Below, piece by piece: positions 8,466-16,248 of a stretch of 64,000 nucleotides of DNA. Each line of letters starts with the position of its first letter. The stretch's first letter is position 1. Under the pieces are notes generated by a model that ran no database searches, was not told the origin of the DNA, and was given only the letters and a program-made list of their open reading frames with translations. Location of the stretch: NCBI RefSeq assembly GCF_013488225.1, contig NZ_CP041238.1, positions 273,501-337,500 of the forward strand, given 5' to 3'. The position numbers were made by a program, and so were the translations under genes. Origin of the DNA: Sinorhizobium mexicanum. GTDB lineage: Bacteria > Pseudomonadota > Alphaproteobacteria > Rhizobiales > Rhizobiaceae.

Positions 8466-9226
8466 CCCAGCAACTTGCCGCTATCCTGCCGTTGGAAGGT
8501 TTGCAGTCGGGCGGGGCCGGCCCGCTCTATCTGAAGCTCAGGCAGTCGCTCGAGGAGGCCATCCTCTCGGGCAAGCTCAACCACGGCGATGCGCTGCCGC
8601 CGGAGCGGGATCTCGCGGACTATGCCAATATCAGCCGGGTGACCGTGCGCAAAGCGGTCGATGACCTTGTGCGCGACGGGCTGCTCGTGCGCCGCCATGG
8701 CTCCGGCACCTTCGTCGTCAGGCCTGTCTCGCGCGTCGAGCAGTCGCTGTCGAGGCTGACGTCCTTTACCGAGGACATGGCCCGGCGGGGCCTGCATGCA
8801 CGGGCGGAATGGCTGGAGCGCGGGCTGTTCCATCCGTCGCCCGACGAGATGATGACCCTCGGTCTTCCGGCCGATGCCCTGGTCGCGCGGTTGGGCCGCC
8901 TGCGCATCGCCGACGGCATGCCGCTGGCGATCGAGCGCGCCAGCATCTCGACCGAATTCCTGCCGGACCCGCTGGCGGTGACTTCGTCGCTTTATGCCGC
9001 CCTCGACAAGACCCGCTCACGGCCCGTCCGGGCGGTGCAGCGCATTTCGGCCTGCAATATCAAGGATCCTGATGCGTCGATGCTGGGTGTTGCGGTCGGC
9101 GCCGCCGGCCTTTCCATCGAGCGTGTCTCCTATCTTGCATCCGGGCGCGTCGTTGAATTCACCCGCTCGCTCTATCGGGGCGATGCTTATGATTTTGTCG
9201 CGGAACTGACGCTTTCGGAGTCCTGA
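8462..9226 (+). CDS. GntR/HutC-family transcriptional regulator
   Basis: DNA-binding repressor of 254 aa. An N-terminal winged helix (about residues 20-88) contains the classic PPERDLADYANISRVTVRKA helix-turn-helix and ends in RRHGSGTFV. A C-terminal UTRA effector domain begins near SLSRLTSFTEDMARRG. UTRA regulators of the NagR/DasR/YvoA type sense amino-sugar phosphates, which fits the operon. The start at 8462 overlaps the kinase stop. It most probably binds the 19-base elements at 7411-7429 and 7542-7560 and so regulates its own operon and the transporter operon. Confidence 0.92.
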   Translation: MTQQLAAILPLEGLQSGGAGPLYLKLRQSLEEAILSGKLNHGDALPPERDLADYANISRVTVRKAVDDLVRDGLLVRRHGSGTFVVRPVSRVEQSLSRLTSFTEDMARRGLHARAEWLERGLFHPSPDEMMTLGLPADALVARLGRLRIADGMPLAIERASISTEFLPDPLAVTSSLYAALDKTRSRPVRAVQRISACNIKDPDASMLGVAVGAAGLSIERVSYLASGRVVEFTRSLYRGDAYDFVAELTLSES

Positions 9227-9252
9227 TCCGCGCCTCACAGCAAAAGGAATGG

Positions 9253-10278
9253 ATGATGCAAACCAACATGCGGCGAGAAATCGACGAGATCCCGGAAGCC
9301 GCTGCGCGGTTGCTGGACGGTTCGGCCGACACCCTGAAGGCGGCGGGTGCGGCGCTCAGGGCCAAGGATCCGGCATTCCTGGTGACGATCGCCCGCGGCT
9401 CTTCCGATCATGCGGCGCTGTTCCTGAAGTACGCGATCGAGCTGCAGGCCGGCCGGCCGGTCGCTTCGCTCGGACCGTCGCTCGCCTCGATCTATGGCGC
9501 CGATCTGAAGCTCGGCGGCGCGGCGGCAATCGCGATCTCCCAGTCCGGCAAGAGCCCGGATATCGTGGCGATGGCGCAATCGGCGACACGCGCCGGTGCG
9601 GTGTCGATCGCGCTCACGAACACGGTGCCCTCGCCGATCGCTGAGGCCTGTACCCATCCTCTCGATATTCTTGCCGGTCCGGAACTCGCCGTCGCCGCGA
9701 CAAAGTCCTATGTTAATTCGATTGTCGCTGGCCTTGCGGTTCTCGGCGAATGGACAGGAGATGCGGCCCTCAAGCGTGCCGTCGCCGATCTGCCGAACCA
9801 ATTCGCCAAGGCTGTGAAGCTCGATTGGCAGGATTTCGCCGCCGATCTCGGCGAAGCCGAATCGCTTTACGTGCTCGGCCGCGGCCCGGCGCTGGCGATC
9901 GCCAGCGAAGCGGCGCTGAAATTCAAGGAAACGTCCGGCATGCATGCCGAAGCCTATTCCTCCGCGGAAGTGCTGCACGGTCCGGTCGCGCTGGTCGGGG
10001 CCAAATTTCCGGTGCTGGCGCTTGCCGCCCGCGATGCGGCCGAGGCCTCGGTGGTCGACAGCGCCGATGGCATGAGCACCAAGGGCGCGGTCGTGCATGT
10101 CACCTCGGCGCGTGCTCAAAAAGCAAAACGCCTGCCCTTCGTCGAAACGGGACATCCGATCACCGATGCGCTGACGCTGATCCTGCCGTTCTACGGCTTC
10201 GTCGAAGCCTGGTCGCGTTCGCGCGGCCTCAATCCGGATGCACCGGCAAGCCTCAAGAAGGTAACGGAGACACGATGA
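9253..10278 (+). CDS. SIS-domain aminosugar-phosphate deaminase/isomerase (NagB-II/AgaS-like)
   Basis: Two SIS domains without a glutaminase domain, 341 aa, resembling the isomerase half of GlmS. Motifs are ARGSSDHAALF, the phosphate-sugar loop SQSGKSPD, then GRGPALAIASEAALKFKET and EVLHGPVALV. Because the N-terminal glutaminase is missing, the likely reaction is catabolic: glucosamine-6-phosphate to fructose-6-phosphate plus ammonia. This would replace classical NagB, which is not seen. AAAAGGA precedes the start; ATG at 9256 is an equally good start. It overlaps nagA by four bases, so coupling is expected. Confidence 0.88.
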   Translation: MMQTNMRREIDEIPEAAARLLDGSADTLKAAGAALRAKDPAFLVTIARGSSDHAALFLKYAIELQAGRPVASLGPSLASIYGADLKLGGAAAIAISQSGKSPDIVAMAQSATRAGAVSIALTNTVPSPIAEACTHPLDILAGPELAVAATKSYVNSIVAGLAVLGEWTGDAALKRAVADLPNQFAKAVKLDWQDFAADLGEAESLYVLGRGPALAIASEAALKFKETSGMHAEAYSSAEVLHGPVALVGAKFPVLALAARDAAEASVVDSADGMSTKGAVVHVTSARAQKAKRLPFVETGHPITDALTLILPFYGFVEAWSRSRGLNPDAPASLKKVTETR

Positions 10279-11435
10279 CTGCGAAGAAGAAAATCACCGG
10301 CGCGCGGATCTTCGACGGCATCGACTGGCATGACGGCGCCGTCCTGGTCGTGGAGGCGGGTCGGGTCAAGGCGATCGTTCCGGCGTCCGCCGCACCCGCC
10401 GATGCCGACGCGGTCGACGCACATGGCCTGCTTCTCGTTCCGGGTTTCATCGACCTGCAGGTCAATGGCGGCGGCGGCGCGCTGCTCAACGAGCAGCCGA
10501 CCCTCGACGGCATTCGGCAGATTTGCACGGCACACGCGAAGTTCGGCACCACGGCGCTCCTGCCGACGCTGATAACGGACACGCGTGAGGTGCGGACCGC
10601 AGCCATAAGGGCCGGCCTCGAGGCAAAAAAGGCGGCGGTGGCCGGCTTTCTCGGCCTGCATCTGGAAGGCCCGCATCTGTCGGTCGCTCGGAAGGGGGCG
10701 CATGACCCGTCGCTCATTCGCCCAATGGACGATTCCGATCTGGCCGAGATGGTCGCCTGCGCTCACGATCTGGGCGTCCTGATGGTCACGGTCGCTCCGG
10801 AAAATGCCACGCGAGAGCAGGTGCGGGCGCTTTGTGATGCCGGTGTCGTCGTCAGCCTGGGACACACGGACGTCGGCTATGAGACGGCTTGCAGCTACGC
10901 CAGGGCCGGCGCCCGGACGGTTACCCATCTCTTCAACGCGATGAGCGGTCTCGGCCACCGCGAACCCGGCGTCGTCGGCGCGGCGCTTGCCACCGGAACG
11001 CTGCATGCCGGCATGATCGCCGATGGCTTCCATGTCGATCCGGCGTCGATGGGCATCGCGCTGCGGGGCAAGAAGGGTCCGGGACAGATTTTCCTGGTGA
11101 CCGACGCGATGTCGCCGATCGGCACCGAAATGACCAGCTTCCACCTGAATGGCCGCGAAATCCTGCGCCACGGCGGCCGCCTGACACTTGCCGACGGGAC
11201 GCTCGCGGGAGCAGACATCGACATGCTCTCCTCGGTCCGCTTCGTGCATGAAAAACTCGGCCTGCCGATCGAGGAGGCGGTCCGCATGGCCTCCGCCTAT
11301 CCGGCCGACGTCATGGGCATGGCCTCCCATAAAGGCCGGTTGTTGCCCGGAACGGACGCCGATTTCGTGCTGCTGACGCCCGAACTTGGCATGAAGTCGA
11401 CCTGGATCGGCGGCGAGGTGGTTTTCTCAGCTTAA
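10275..11435 (+). CDS. nagA: N-acetylglucosamine-6-phosphate deacetylase
   Basis: NagA hydrolyses GlcNAc-6-phosphate to glucosamine-6-phosphate and acetate. The 386-residue amidohydrolase has FIDLQVNGGGG, where Q and N replace the usual HxH metal ligands, as in E. coli NagA. It also shows the metal glutamate in HLEGPHLS, the histidines in SLGHTDVGYE and VTHLFNAMSGL, and the catalytic aspartate in TDAMSPIG. The start at 10275 overlaps the SIS gene stop in ATGA; a longer upstream frame lies inside that gene. It is the last gene of the rightward operon and converges on cutC. Confidence 0.95.
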   Translation: MTAKKKITGARIFDGIDWHDGAVLVVEAGRVKAIVPASAAPADADAVDAHGLLLVPGFIDLQVNGGGGALLNEQPTLDGIRQICTAHAKFGTTALLPTLITDTREVRTAAIRAGLEAKKAAVAGFLGLHLEGPHLSVARKGAHDPSLIRPMDDSDLAEMVACAHDLGVLMVTVAPENATREQVRALCDAGVVVSLGHTDVGYETACSYARAGARTVTHLFNAMSGLGHREPGVVGAALATGTLHAGMIADGFHVDPASMGIALRGKKGPGQIFLVTDAMSPIGTEMTSFHLNGREILRHGGRLTLADGTLAGADIDMLSSVRFVHEKLGLPIEEAVRMASAYPADVMGMASHKGRLLPGTDADFVLLTPELGMKSTWIGGEVVFSA

Positions 11436-11480
11436 GGCATTCGTCCAAGCGATTTGCGATGACAGGAACGCGGCTAAACG

Positions 11481-11614
11481 CCCCTCTCCTCGGGTTTAAC
11501 CCGAGGACTGACCCTCCCCGCAAGCGGGCGAGGGGACATTGGGGCAGAGCGTTGCGGCGAGTTCCCTTCGCCCCGCTCTCGGGGAGAAGGTGGCCGGCAG
11601 GCCGTATGAGGGGC
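11481..11614. repeat. RIME-like intergenic palindromic repeat, copy 2
   Basis: Opposite orientation to copy 1: it ends GGTGGCCGGCAGGC followed by ATGAGGGGC and contains CCCCGCAAGCGGG. It sits between the convergent nagA and cutC genes, where it could act as a bidirectional terminator. An extra CTCGGG-TTTAA-CCCGAG hairpin at about 11488-11505 is specific to this copy. Confidence 0.72.
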
Positions 11615-11656
11615 GGACGCCAGCGAACGTCTCCCACCTTTTCAATGCGATGCGCT

Positions 11657-12394
11657 TCACAGCGTTGTCGGAAAGGCACCGAGCCGTGCCTTCATCGCCC
11701 TGACCGTCGCCGCATCCGTCCGGCGCCGCTCTCCCGCGACGAAGCCCATCTCCACCAGCCGCGGGTCTTGAGCCGGCTCACGAACGGAACAGGAGGAGTG
11801 GATCTCCGTTACGGCGAGCCCGGGAAGCAGCGCATCGATCGTGTCGACGGTGATCCCGGAGCCCGGCATCACGGAAATTCTGCGTGCGGCCAGCTCAATG
11901 AGGCGTGCTAGGCCGTCGACCGCCTCCGGTGCGCTTTTCGCGCCGCCTGAGGTCAAAATCCTCTCAAAGCCAAGATCCTCCGCGATTGCCATCGCCTCGG
12001 CGAAATCCGGAACGAGATCGAACGCGCGGTGAAGCGTCAGCCCCAATCCCGCCGCGTGGCCGGTAAGCTTTCGGAGCATCTGCGCGTCGAGCCGCCCGTC
12101 GGCGAGCGATGCGCCGAGGACGACGCCGGCAAGCCCGGCGTGGCGGGCCGCATCGATGTCCCGGCGCATGGCATCGAGATCGGTCGGGCGATAGACGAAG
12201 TCGCCGGCACGGGGGCGGATCATTGCATAGACCGGCACCGGCGGCGGGCCGGCGAGCGCCATCAATCCCGGACTTGGCGTCAAGCCGCCGAGGGCAAGGG
12301 CCGAGCAGAGCTCGATCCGATCCGCGCCGCCGTCGATCGCCGCCCTCAAGCCGTCCGGGTCGTCGACGCAGACTTCGAGCAGGATGCCGCTCAT
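11657..12394 (-). CDS. cutC: CutC family protein
   Basis: TIM-barrel protein of 245 aa with the family hallmark DGGADRIELCSALALGGLTPS near its N-terminus (given here in part) and GVVLGASLADGRLD. CutC was once linked to copper homeostasis, but its enzymatic role remains unsettled. The start is MSGILLEVC at 12394, overlapping the ROK kinase stop by four bases; the open frame further upstream lies inside that gene. Its place as last gene of an amidase-ROK kinase operon, converging on nagA, suggests a part in amino-sugar metabolism rather than copper. That is inference. Confidence 0.9.
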   Translation of the reverse strand: MSGILLEVCVDDPDGLRAAIDGGADRIELCSALALGGLTPSPGLMALAGPPPVPVYAMIRPRAGDFVYRPTDLDAMRRDIDAARHAGLAGVVLGASLADGRLDAQMLRKLTGHAAGLGLTLHRAFDLVPDFAEAMAIAEDLGFERILTSGGAKSAPEAVDGLARLIELAARRISVMPGSGITVDTIDALLPGLAVTEIHSSCSVREPAQDPRLVEMGFVAGERRRTDAATVRAMKARLGAFPTTL

Positions 12395-13302
12395 GCGACC
12401 TTTCCTCCAAAGCCGAGCAGGGCCGCGCCGATCAGGCCCGGCTCCAGCCGGCATTCGCCACGCACGACCAGCGGCCGGTCGAACCGCCGGAGGATGCGGC
12501 CGCGCGCGGCACCGTCGATTTCGGCAAGCAGGGCTTCGGAGTTGGAGAGACCACCGCCGACCGGAATGATTGTCGCACCGGTTATGTTGACGACGAGCGC
12601 CAGCGGCGAACTGACGAGATCGACAAAAATGTCGATCGTGCGCGCTGCTTCCTCGTCGCCGTTCTGCCAAGCCTCGATGATCTCGTGGCTGGAGAGGGAT
12701 TTATGGTGTACCGTCGTGTGCAGCCTTTCGAGTCCGCGCGCCCCGCCCACGGTGTCGACGCAGCCGCGTTGGCCGCAACCGCAGTCGAAGATCGGTATGG
12801 CAATCGGCGGATGTCCCGCCTCGGAGGCAACGGCGGGCGCATGCCCCCATTCGCCGGCAAAGCCGCCATCGGCGTTGATCAGCTTGCCGTCGACCACCAG
12901 GCCGCCGCCGACCCCGGTGCCGAGGATCGCGCCGAAGACGATCCGGTGATCGCGCCCTGCGCCGATGCCAGCCTCGGCGAGCGCGAAGCAATCGGCGTCA
13001 TTGGCGATCACCACGGGCAGGTGCAAGGCCGCCTCGAGCTCGGCAGCGAGCTCCCGGCCGTCGATACAGGGGATATTGGCGCATTTGATCCGACGGGTTT
13101 GCGGATCGATAACGCCGGTGATCGAAATCGCCACCCTTTCCGGCAGGCCGCCCGCCTCGTCGAGCACCGACTCGAGCGTTGCGACGAAGCGGCGAAAGTC
13201 GTTGAGCGGCGTGGCGCGCCGCGGCAGGGGAAATATCCGTTCCGGCGAATGCGTAATGGCACCCTTGATCGCGGATCCGCCGATATCGAAGCAGACGATC
13301 AT
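12391..13302 (-). CDS. ROK-family sugar kinase (N-acetylhexosamine kinase-like)
   Basis: ASKHA sugar kinase, 303 aa. It begins MIVCFDIGGSAIKGA (ATP phosphate loop). The glycine-rich segment GTGVGGGLVVDGKL and EWGH follow, the latter containing the sugar-binding Glu and zinc His. The zinc-binding cluster CGCGQRGCVDTVGG is near residue 180. The usual EG/E after the third cysteine is VD here, a small departure from the ROK consensus. Start and stop overlap amidase and cutC by four bases each. GlcNAc, ManNAc or glucose are plausible substrates. It is a second sugar kinase in addition to the BadF type, so the two may handle different sugars. Confidence 0.88.
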   Translation of the reverse strand: MIVCFDIGGSAIKGAITHSPERIFPLPRRATPLNDFRRFVATLESVLDEAGGLPERVAISITGVIDPQTRRIKCANIPCIDGRELAAELEAALHLPVVIANDADCFALAEAGIGAGRDHRIVFGAILGTGVGGGLVVDGKLINADGGFAGEWGHAPAVASEAGHPPIAIPIFDCGCGQRGCVDTVGGARGLERLHTTVHHKSLSSHEIIEAWQNGDEEAARTIDIFVDLVSSPLALVVNITGATIIPVGGGLSNSEALLAEIDGAARGRILRRFDRPLVVRGECRLEPGLIGAALLGFGGKVA

Positions 13303-14660
13303 GCCTCACCCCGGATGGTCGCTTCGGCAGCAAGGGCCGCGGCCAGTAACCGGTCGTCCTGGTGGTGGGGTGCGGAGAGCAGCAAGCCGACTGGCATGCC
13401 GGCAGCGCCCGTTCCGCAGGGGATGGAGATGCCGCAGAAATCGAGGAAATTGCCGATCAGCGTGTTCCGCAGCGTCTTGGCATTCACCTTGAAGAAAAGC
13501 TCGTCGTCGGAAAGAAGCGGTGCGATCGGCGGGGCGACATGCGGCAATGTCGGATGCGCGATGAGTTCGCCGGGTCCAAGGCTCTCCACCGTTTCGTGGA
13601 TCAGCTGATCACGCGCATCGAGAAGGGCGATGTAATCACTGAGGGTGATCTTCTCGCCGAGCCTGGTGCGGGTGACGACGCGCGGATCGATCCTTGTCGC
13701 TTCGGGACCGGCGAGGCGCTCGCGGTGGAGGGCATAGGCCTCCGCCGTCACCAGGGCGCCATGGCGCGCCATCAGATCGAATACGGCGGCAAAGCTCGGG
13801 AAGGGCGCGCGCCGCACGCGGACGCCCGCGGCCTGCAGCCTCTTGATCGCCGCCTCGAAAGCCGCGACCACCTCCGGTTCGGCCTCGTCGAAGACGATCG
13901 TTTCCGGAATGACAAGCGCGAGATCGGCGAGCTCGGAGCGGCGGATGACCGGCGCCGTCAGGCTGTGCATGGCGGCATCCGCCCACACAGCATCCTGCAC
14001 CGTATGGCAAAGGGGGCCGAGCGAATCGAGGCTCTCGGCGAGCGGAAACACACCCTTCATCGCATAGCGGCCGCGCGTCGCCTTGTAGCCGACAATGCCG
14101 GTCATCGCCGCGGGGATGCGCACCGAACCGCCCGTGTCCGTGCCGATCGCAAGCGGCACAAGGCCCGCGGCGACGGCTGCGGCGGAGCCGGAGGACGAGC
14201 CGCCGGGAATGCGATCGATATCCGGCGACGCCGGATTGCGCGGCGTTCCATGGTGCGGGTTGATGCCTAAGCCGGAAAAGGCAAATTCGCTCATGTTCGT
14301 CCGGCCGATGCTGATCATGCCGGCGGCAGCAAGTGCGCCGACGACGGGCGCGTCCGCGGCTGCGGGCGCATTGTCCTTGAAGACGATGGAACCCGCCGTC
14401 GTCACGCTGCCGGCCAGGTCGAAAAGATCCTTCCAGGCGACGGGAAGCCCGTCGAGCAGACCGAGCGAGCGCCCAGCCTTGAGCCTGTTTGCTGCCCCCT
14501 GCGCTTCCTTGAGCGCGCGTTCGCGGGTGAGGCCGACGAAGATCGACTGGTCCGGATGGGCCTCGATGCGATGAAACGTCTCTTCGGCGAGCTTGACAGG
14601 ATCGAACTTGCCCGACTGGACGAGGACGGCGAGGCTCGCGAGGGTTTTCTGATTGGTCAT
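13299..14660 (-). CDS. Amidase-signature family hydrolase
   Basis: Serine amidase of 453 aa with the Ser-cisSer-Lys triad. Visible are the lysine in PVAWKDLFD, the cis-serine in TDTGGSVRIPA and the nucleophile region GGSSSGSAAAVAAG. The start is MTNQKTLASL at 14660 with GGGAGAC 5' of it; a longer frame to 14843 has no homology-like sequence. It is the first gene of the amidase-ROK-cutC operon. GatA function is unlikely without gatB and gatC beside it. A role in deacylating an amide-linked amino-sugar derivative fits the operon, but no substrate can be read from the sequence. Confidence 0.88.
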   Translation of the reverse strand: MTNQKTLASLAVLVQSGKFDPVKLAEETFHRIEAHPDQSIFVGLTRERALKEAQGAANRLKAGRSLGLLDGLPVAWKDLFDLAGSVTTAGSIVFKDNAPAAADAPVVGALAAAGMISIGRTNMSEFAFSGLGINPHHGTPRNPASPDIDRIPGGSSSGSAAAVAAGLVPLAIGTDTGGSVRIPAAMTGIVGYKATRGRYAMKGVFPLAESLDSLGPLCHTVQDAVWADAAMHSLTAPVIRRSELADLALVIPETIVFDEAEPEVVAAFEAAIKRLQAAGVRVRRAPFPSFAAVFDLMARHGALVTAEAYALHRERLAGPEATRIDPRVVTRTRLGEKITLSDYIALLDARDQLIHETVESLGPGELIAHPTLPHVAPPIAPLLSDDELFFKVNAKTLRNTLIGNFLDFCGISIPCGTGAAGMPVGLLLSAPHHQDDRLLAAALAAEATIRGEA

Positions 14661-14899
14661 TTGGTCTCCCTGGCTGGCCGCGGGGCATTTCCGGCGCAAC
14701 GCAGCCCTGCATCGATTTAGGCATAGCATATCGCCCTGCGTCCCGTTTGCCAGCGGCTGGGGCAATGATCCGCGATTTTTGCCGGCGGCGAGACGGCGGC
14801 GCGGCGCGGCTTCCAGCACACCGCAGACCGGTTGCCTCGGCAATTGCTGCCTGTCTTGTCGTTCGCGATCGACCTGCCTACATGGGCTTGAGCCACCTT
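14661..14899. other. Upstream region of the amidase operon
   Basis: Gene-free stretch that with the adjacent repeat makes a gap of more than 350 bases. It should carry the leftward promoter of the amidase operon. I could not pick a convincing -35/-10 pair, and no RNA gene was recognised. Confidence 0.4.
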
Positions 14900-15001
14900 C
14901 TGCATGTTTCCTTGAATCGCAGCCGATTTAAGGATGAAAACATGCAGCAATTCAAAGTGCCACAGCGTCCTTTGCGCATCTGATCAGGCGCGCGGCGCTG
15001 T
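14900..15001 (+). repeat. Family A mosaic repeat, full copy
   Basis: Bipartite element. The first part runs CTGCATGTTTCC...GATTTAAGGAT...AACATGCAGCAATTC, an inverted repeat around AATCG. The second part is CAGCGTCCTTTGCGC...GCGCGGCGCTGT. Related copies or fragments lie at 15804-15851, 17631-17732, 29813-29857, 32384-32413, 32724-32825, 49468-49575, 52124-52230 and 56321-56425. It is probably a mobile non-coding mosaic element of rhizobia and lies 5' of the EI24 gene. Confidence 0.8.
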
Positions 15002-15019
15002 TCTCGATGGAGAGCAGTC

Positions 15020-15757
15020 ATGATCATGGATGCAGCGCGACTTGCCTTCGCCAACCTTTTCGCGACGGAGACTCGTTCGGTCTTCTGGAAAGTGCTCGGG
15101 CTGACGCTGCTTGCACTCATCGCTCTTTGGTTCGCGCTGCGTGAACTGTTCGTCTGGCTTGCTTTCCCGTGGATCGACACGCTGATGCCGGGCACGCCCG
15201 AATGGGCCGGCTGGCTCACATTCATAGTCGGGATCTTCGCGAGCCTGGGCCTGGCCCTGGCGCTCGCCCTTCTGCTTGCGCCGGTCACCGCACTGATTGC
15301 CGGCTTCTTCCTCGACGACGTTGCCGAGGTGATCGAGACACGCGACTATCCCGATGGCGCCCCCGGCAAGCCGCTGCCGCTTGTTGAGGCGATGACCGCA
15401 TCGGTGAAATTCCTCGGCGTCGTTATCCTCGGCAACATCATTGCCCTGCTGCTGCTTCTGGTGCCGGGCGTCAATCTCATCGCCTTTTTCCTGGTCAACG
15501 GTTATCTGCTCGGGCGGGAATTCTTCGAGTTCGCCGCCATGCGCTACCGTGCGCGTTCGGAGGCGCGGCTCTTTCGCGCCAAACACCGCTCGACCGTGTT
15601 TCTCGCGGGGCTCGTGCTGGCGGCCTTCCTGGCCGTGCCGCTGCTCAACCTGCTGACGCCGCTCTTTGCTGCCGCCATGATGGTGCATCTCCACAAGATG
15701 CTTTCCGCACGCGATCCAGGCTTTTCGGCGGCTCAAAAGGCTGCTGCCGGCGCGTAA
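15020..15757 (+). CDS. EI24 domain membrane protein (CysZ-like)
   Basis: Integral inner-membrane protein, 245 aa, with several long hydrophobic segments: VFWKVLGLTLLALIALWFAL near residue 20, then segments around 65-95, 130-160 and 185-215. The central motif AGFFLDDVAEVIE and the later NGYLLGREFFEFAAMR are typical of the EI24/CysZ family. E. coli CysZ moves sulfate. There is no cys gene nearby to support that here, so the transport role is a family-based guess. GGAGAG lies upstream of ATG 15020. It follows a family A repeat. Confidence 0.85.
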   Translation: MIMDAARLAFANLFATETRSVFWKVLGLTLLALIALWFALRELFVWLAFPWIDTLMPGTPEWAGWLTFIVGIFASLGLALALALLLAPVTALIAGFFLDDVAEVIETRDYPDGAPGKPLPLVEAMTASVKFLGVVILGNIIALLLLLVPGVNLIAFFLVNGYLLGREFFEFAAMRYRARSEARLFRAKHRSTVFLAGLVLAAFLAVPLLNLLTPLFAAAMMVHLHKMLSARDPGFSAAQKAAAGA

Positions 15758-15803
15758 CGTCGATCGCTTGACAGCGCGGTCGTCTTGGACGAGGACAACC
15801 AAA

Positions 15804-15851
15804 TGCTACAGCGCCGCGCGTCTTATCGGATGCGCAAAGGACGCTGTAGCA
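15804..15851 (-). repeat. Family A mosaic repeat, 3' part only
   Basis: TGCTACAGCGCCGCGCG ... GGACGCTGTAGCAC is the reverse orientation of the second half of the family A element. It forms a near-perfect hairpin. It lies downstream of the EI24 gene, where it may serve as terminator. Confidence 0.65.
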
Positions 15852-15860
15852 CCTTGAAGG

Positions 15861-15943
15861 GCTGCGGGATGAGGAGAAGTGCACGCGGTTTTCCGCCCGG
15901 ATCCCGCGCTAACGCATTAGAATCGATCACGTCTATGATCTGG
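15861..15943 (+). repeat. Family B repeat, partial copy
   Basis: Begins GCGGGATGAGGAGAAGTG, continues CGGTTTTCCGCCCG and CCCGCGCTAAC, then TAGAATCGATCACGT. Fuller copies lie at 35488-35600, 47985-48093 and 54695-54806. The final GATTTTGGGT hairpin of the full element is missing. It ends 16 bases before slyX. Confidence 0.68.
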
Positions 15944-15959
15944 ACGCGGGAGTAATCAC

Positions 15960-16169
15960 ATGAGCGACGCAGACAATCGGATCACGCGTCTCGAAGAAAC
16001 GCTGGCGCACCAGGCGAAGACCATCGAGGAGCTTTCTGACCAGCTGGCCGAGCAGTGGAAGGTGGTCGAACAGACCCGGGCGAAGCTCGACCGCCTGACT
16101 GAGCGCTTCCTGAGCCTCGAGGAACAGACGCGCGACGCGATACCGGTAACCCGCCCGCCGCATTACTGA
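15960..16169 (+). CDS. slyX: SlyX family coiled-coil protein
   Basis: Small acidic protein of 69 aa, predicted to be almost entirely coiled coil over residues 5-55 (RLEETLAHQAKTIEELSDQL). It ends TRPPHY, matching the conserved PPHY C-terminus of SlyX. The molecular function of SlyX is unknown; in E. coli it lies near slyD. GGGAG sits 8 bases before the ATG. It is monocistronic and followed by a strong hairpin shared with the convergent BMP gene. Confidence 0.9.
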   Translation: MSDADNRITRLEETLAHQAKTIEELSDQLAEQWKVVEQTRAKLDRLTERFLSLEEQTRDAIPVTRPPHY

Positions 16170-16195
16170 GCAGTCAGCATGCAGTAGAAACGAAA

Positions 16196-16230
16196 AGGCC
16201 GCCCGCTTCACTTGAAGCAGGCGGCCTCTT
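16196..16230. terminator. Bidirectional terminator between slyX and the BMP gene
   Basis: GGCCGCC-C-GCTTCA pairs with TGAAGC-A-GGCGGCC (14 positions with a single mismatch). On the plus strand it is followed by TCTT, and on the minus strand by TTTTCG. It lies exactly between two convergent genes. Confidence 0.85.
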
Positions 16231-16248
16231 GATGTCAGGTCACCGCAA

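Noticed and set aside
9750..10274. N-terminal extension of NagA inside the SIS gene
   Set aside because: The frame is open but overlaps the SIS-domain coding region. The ATGA junction at 10275 and the normal NagA length fix the start.
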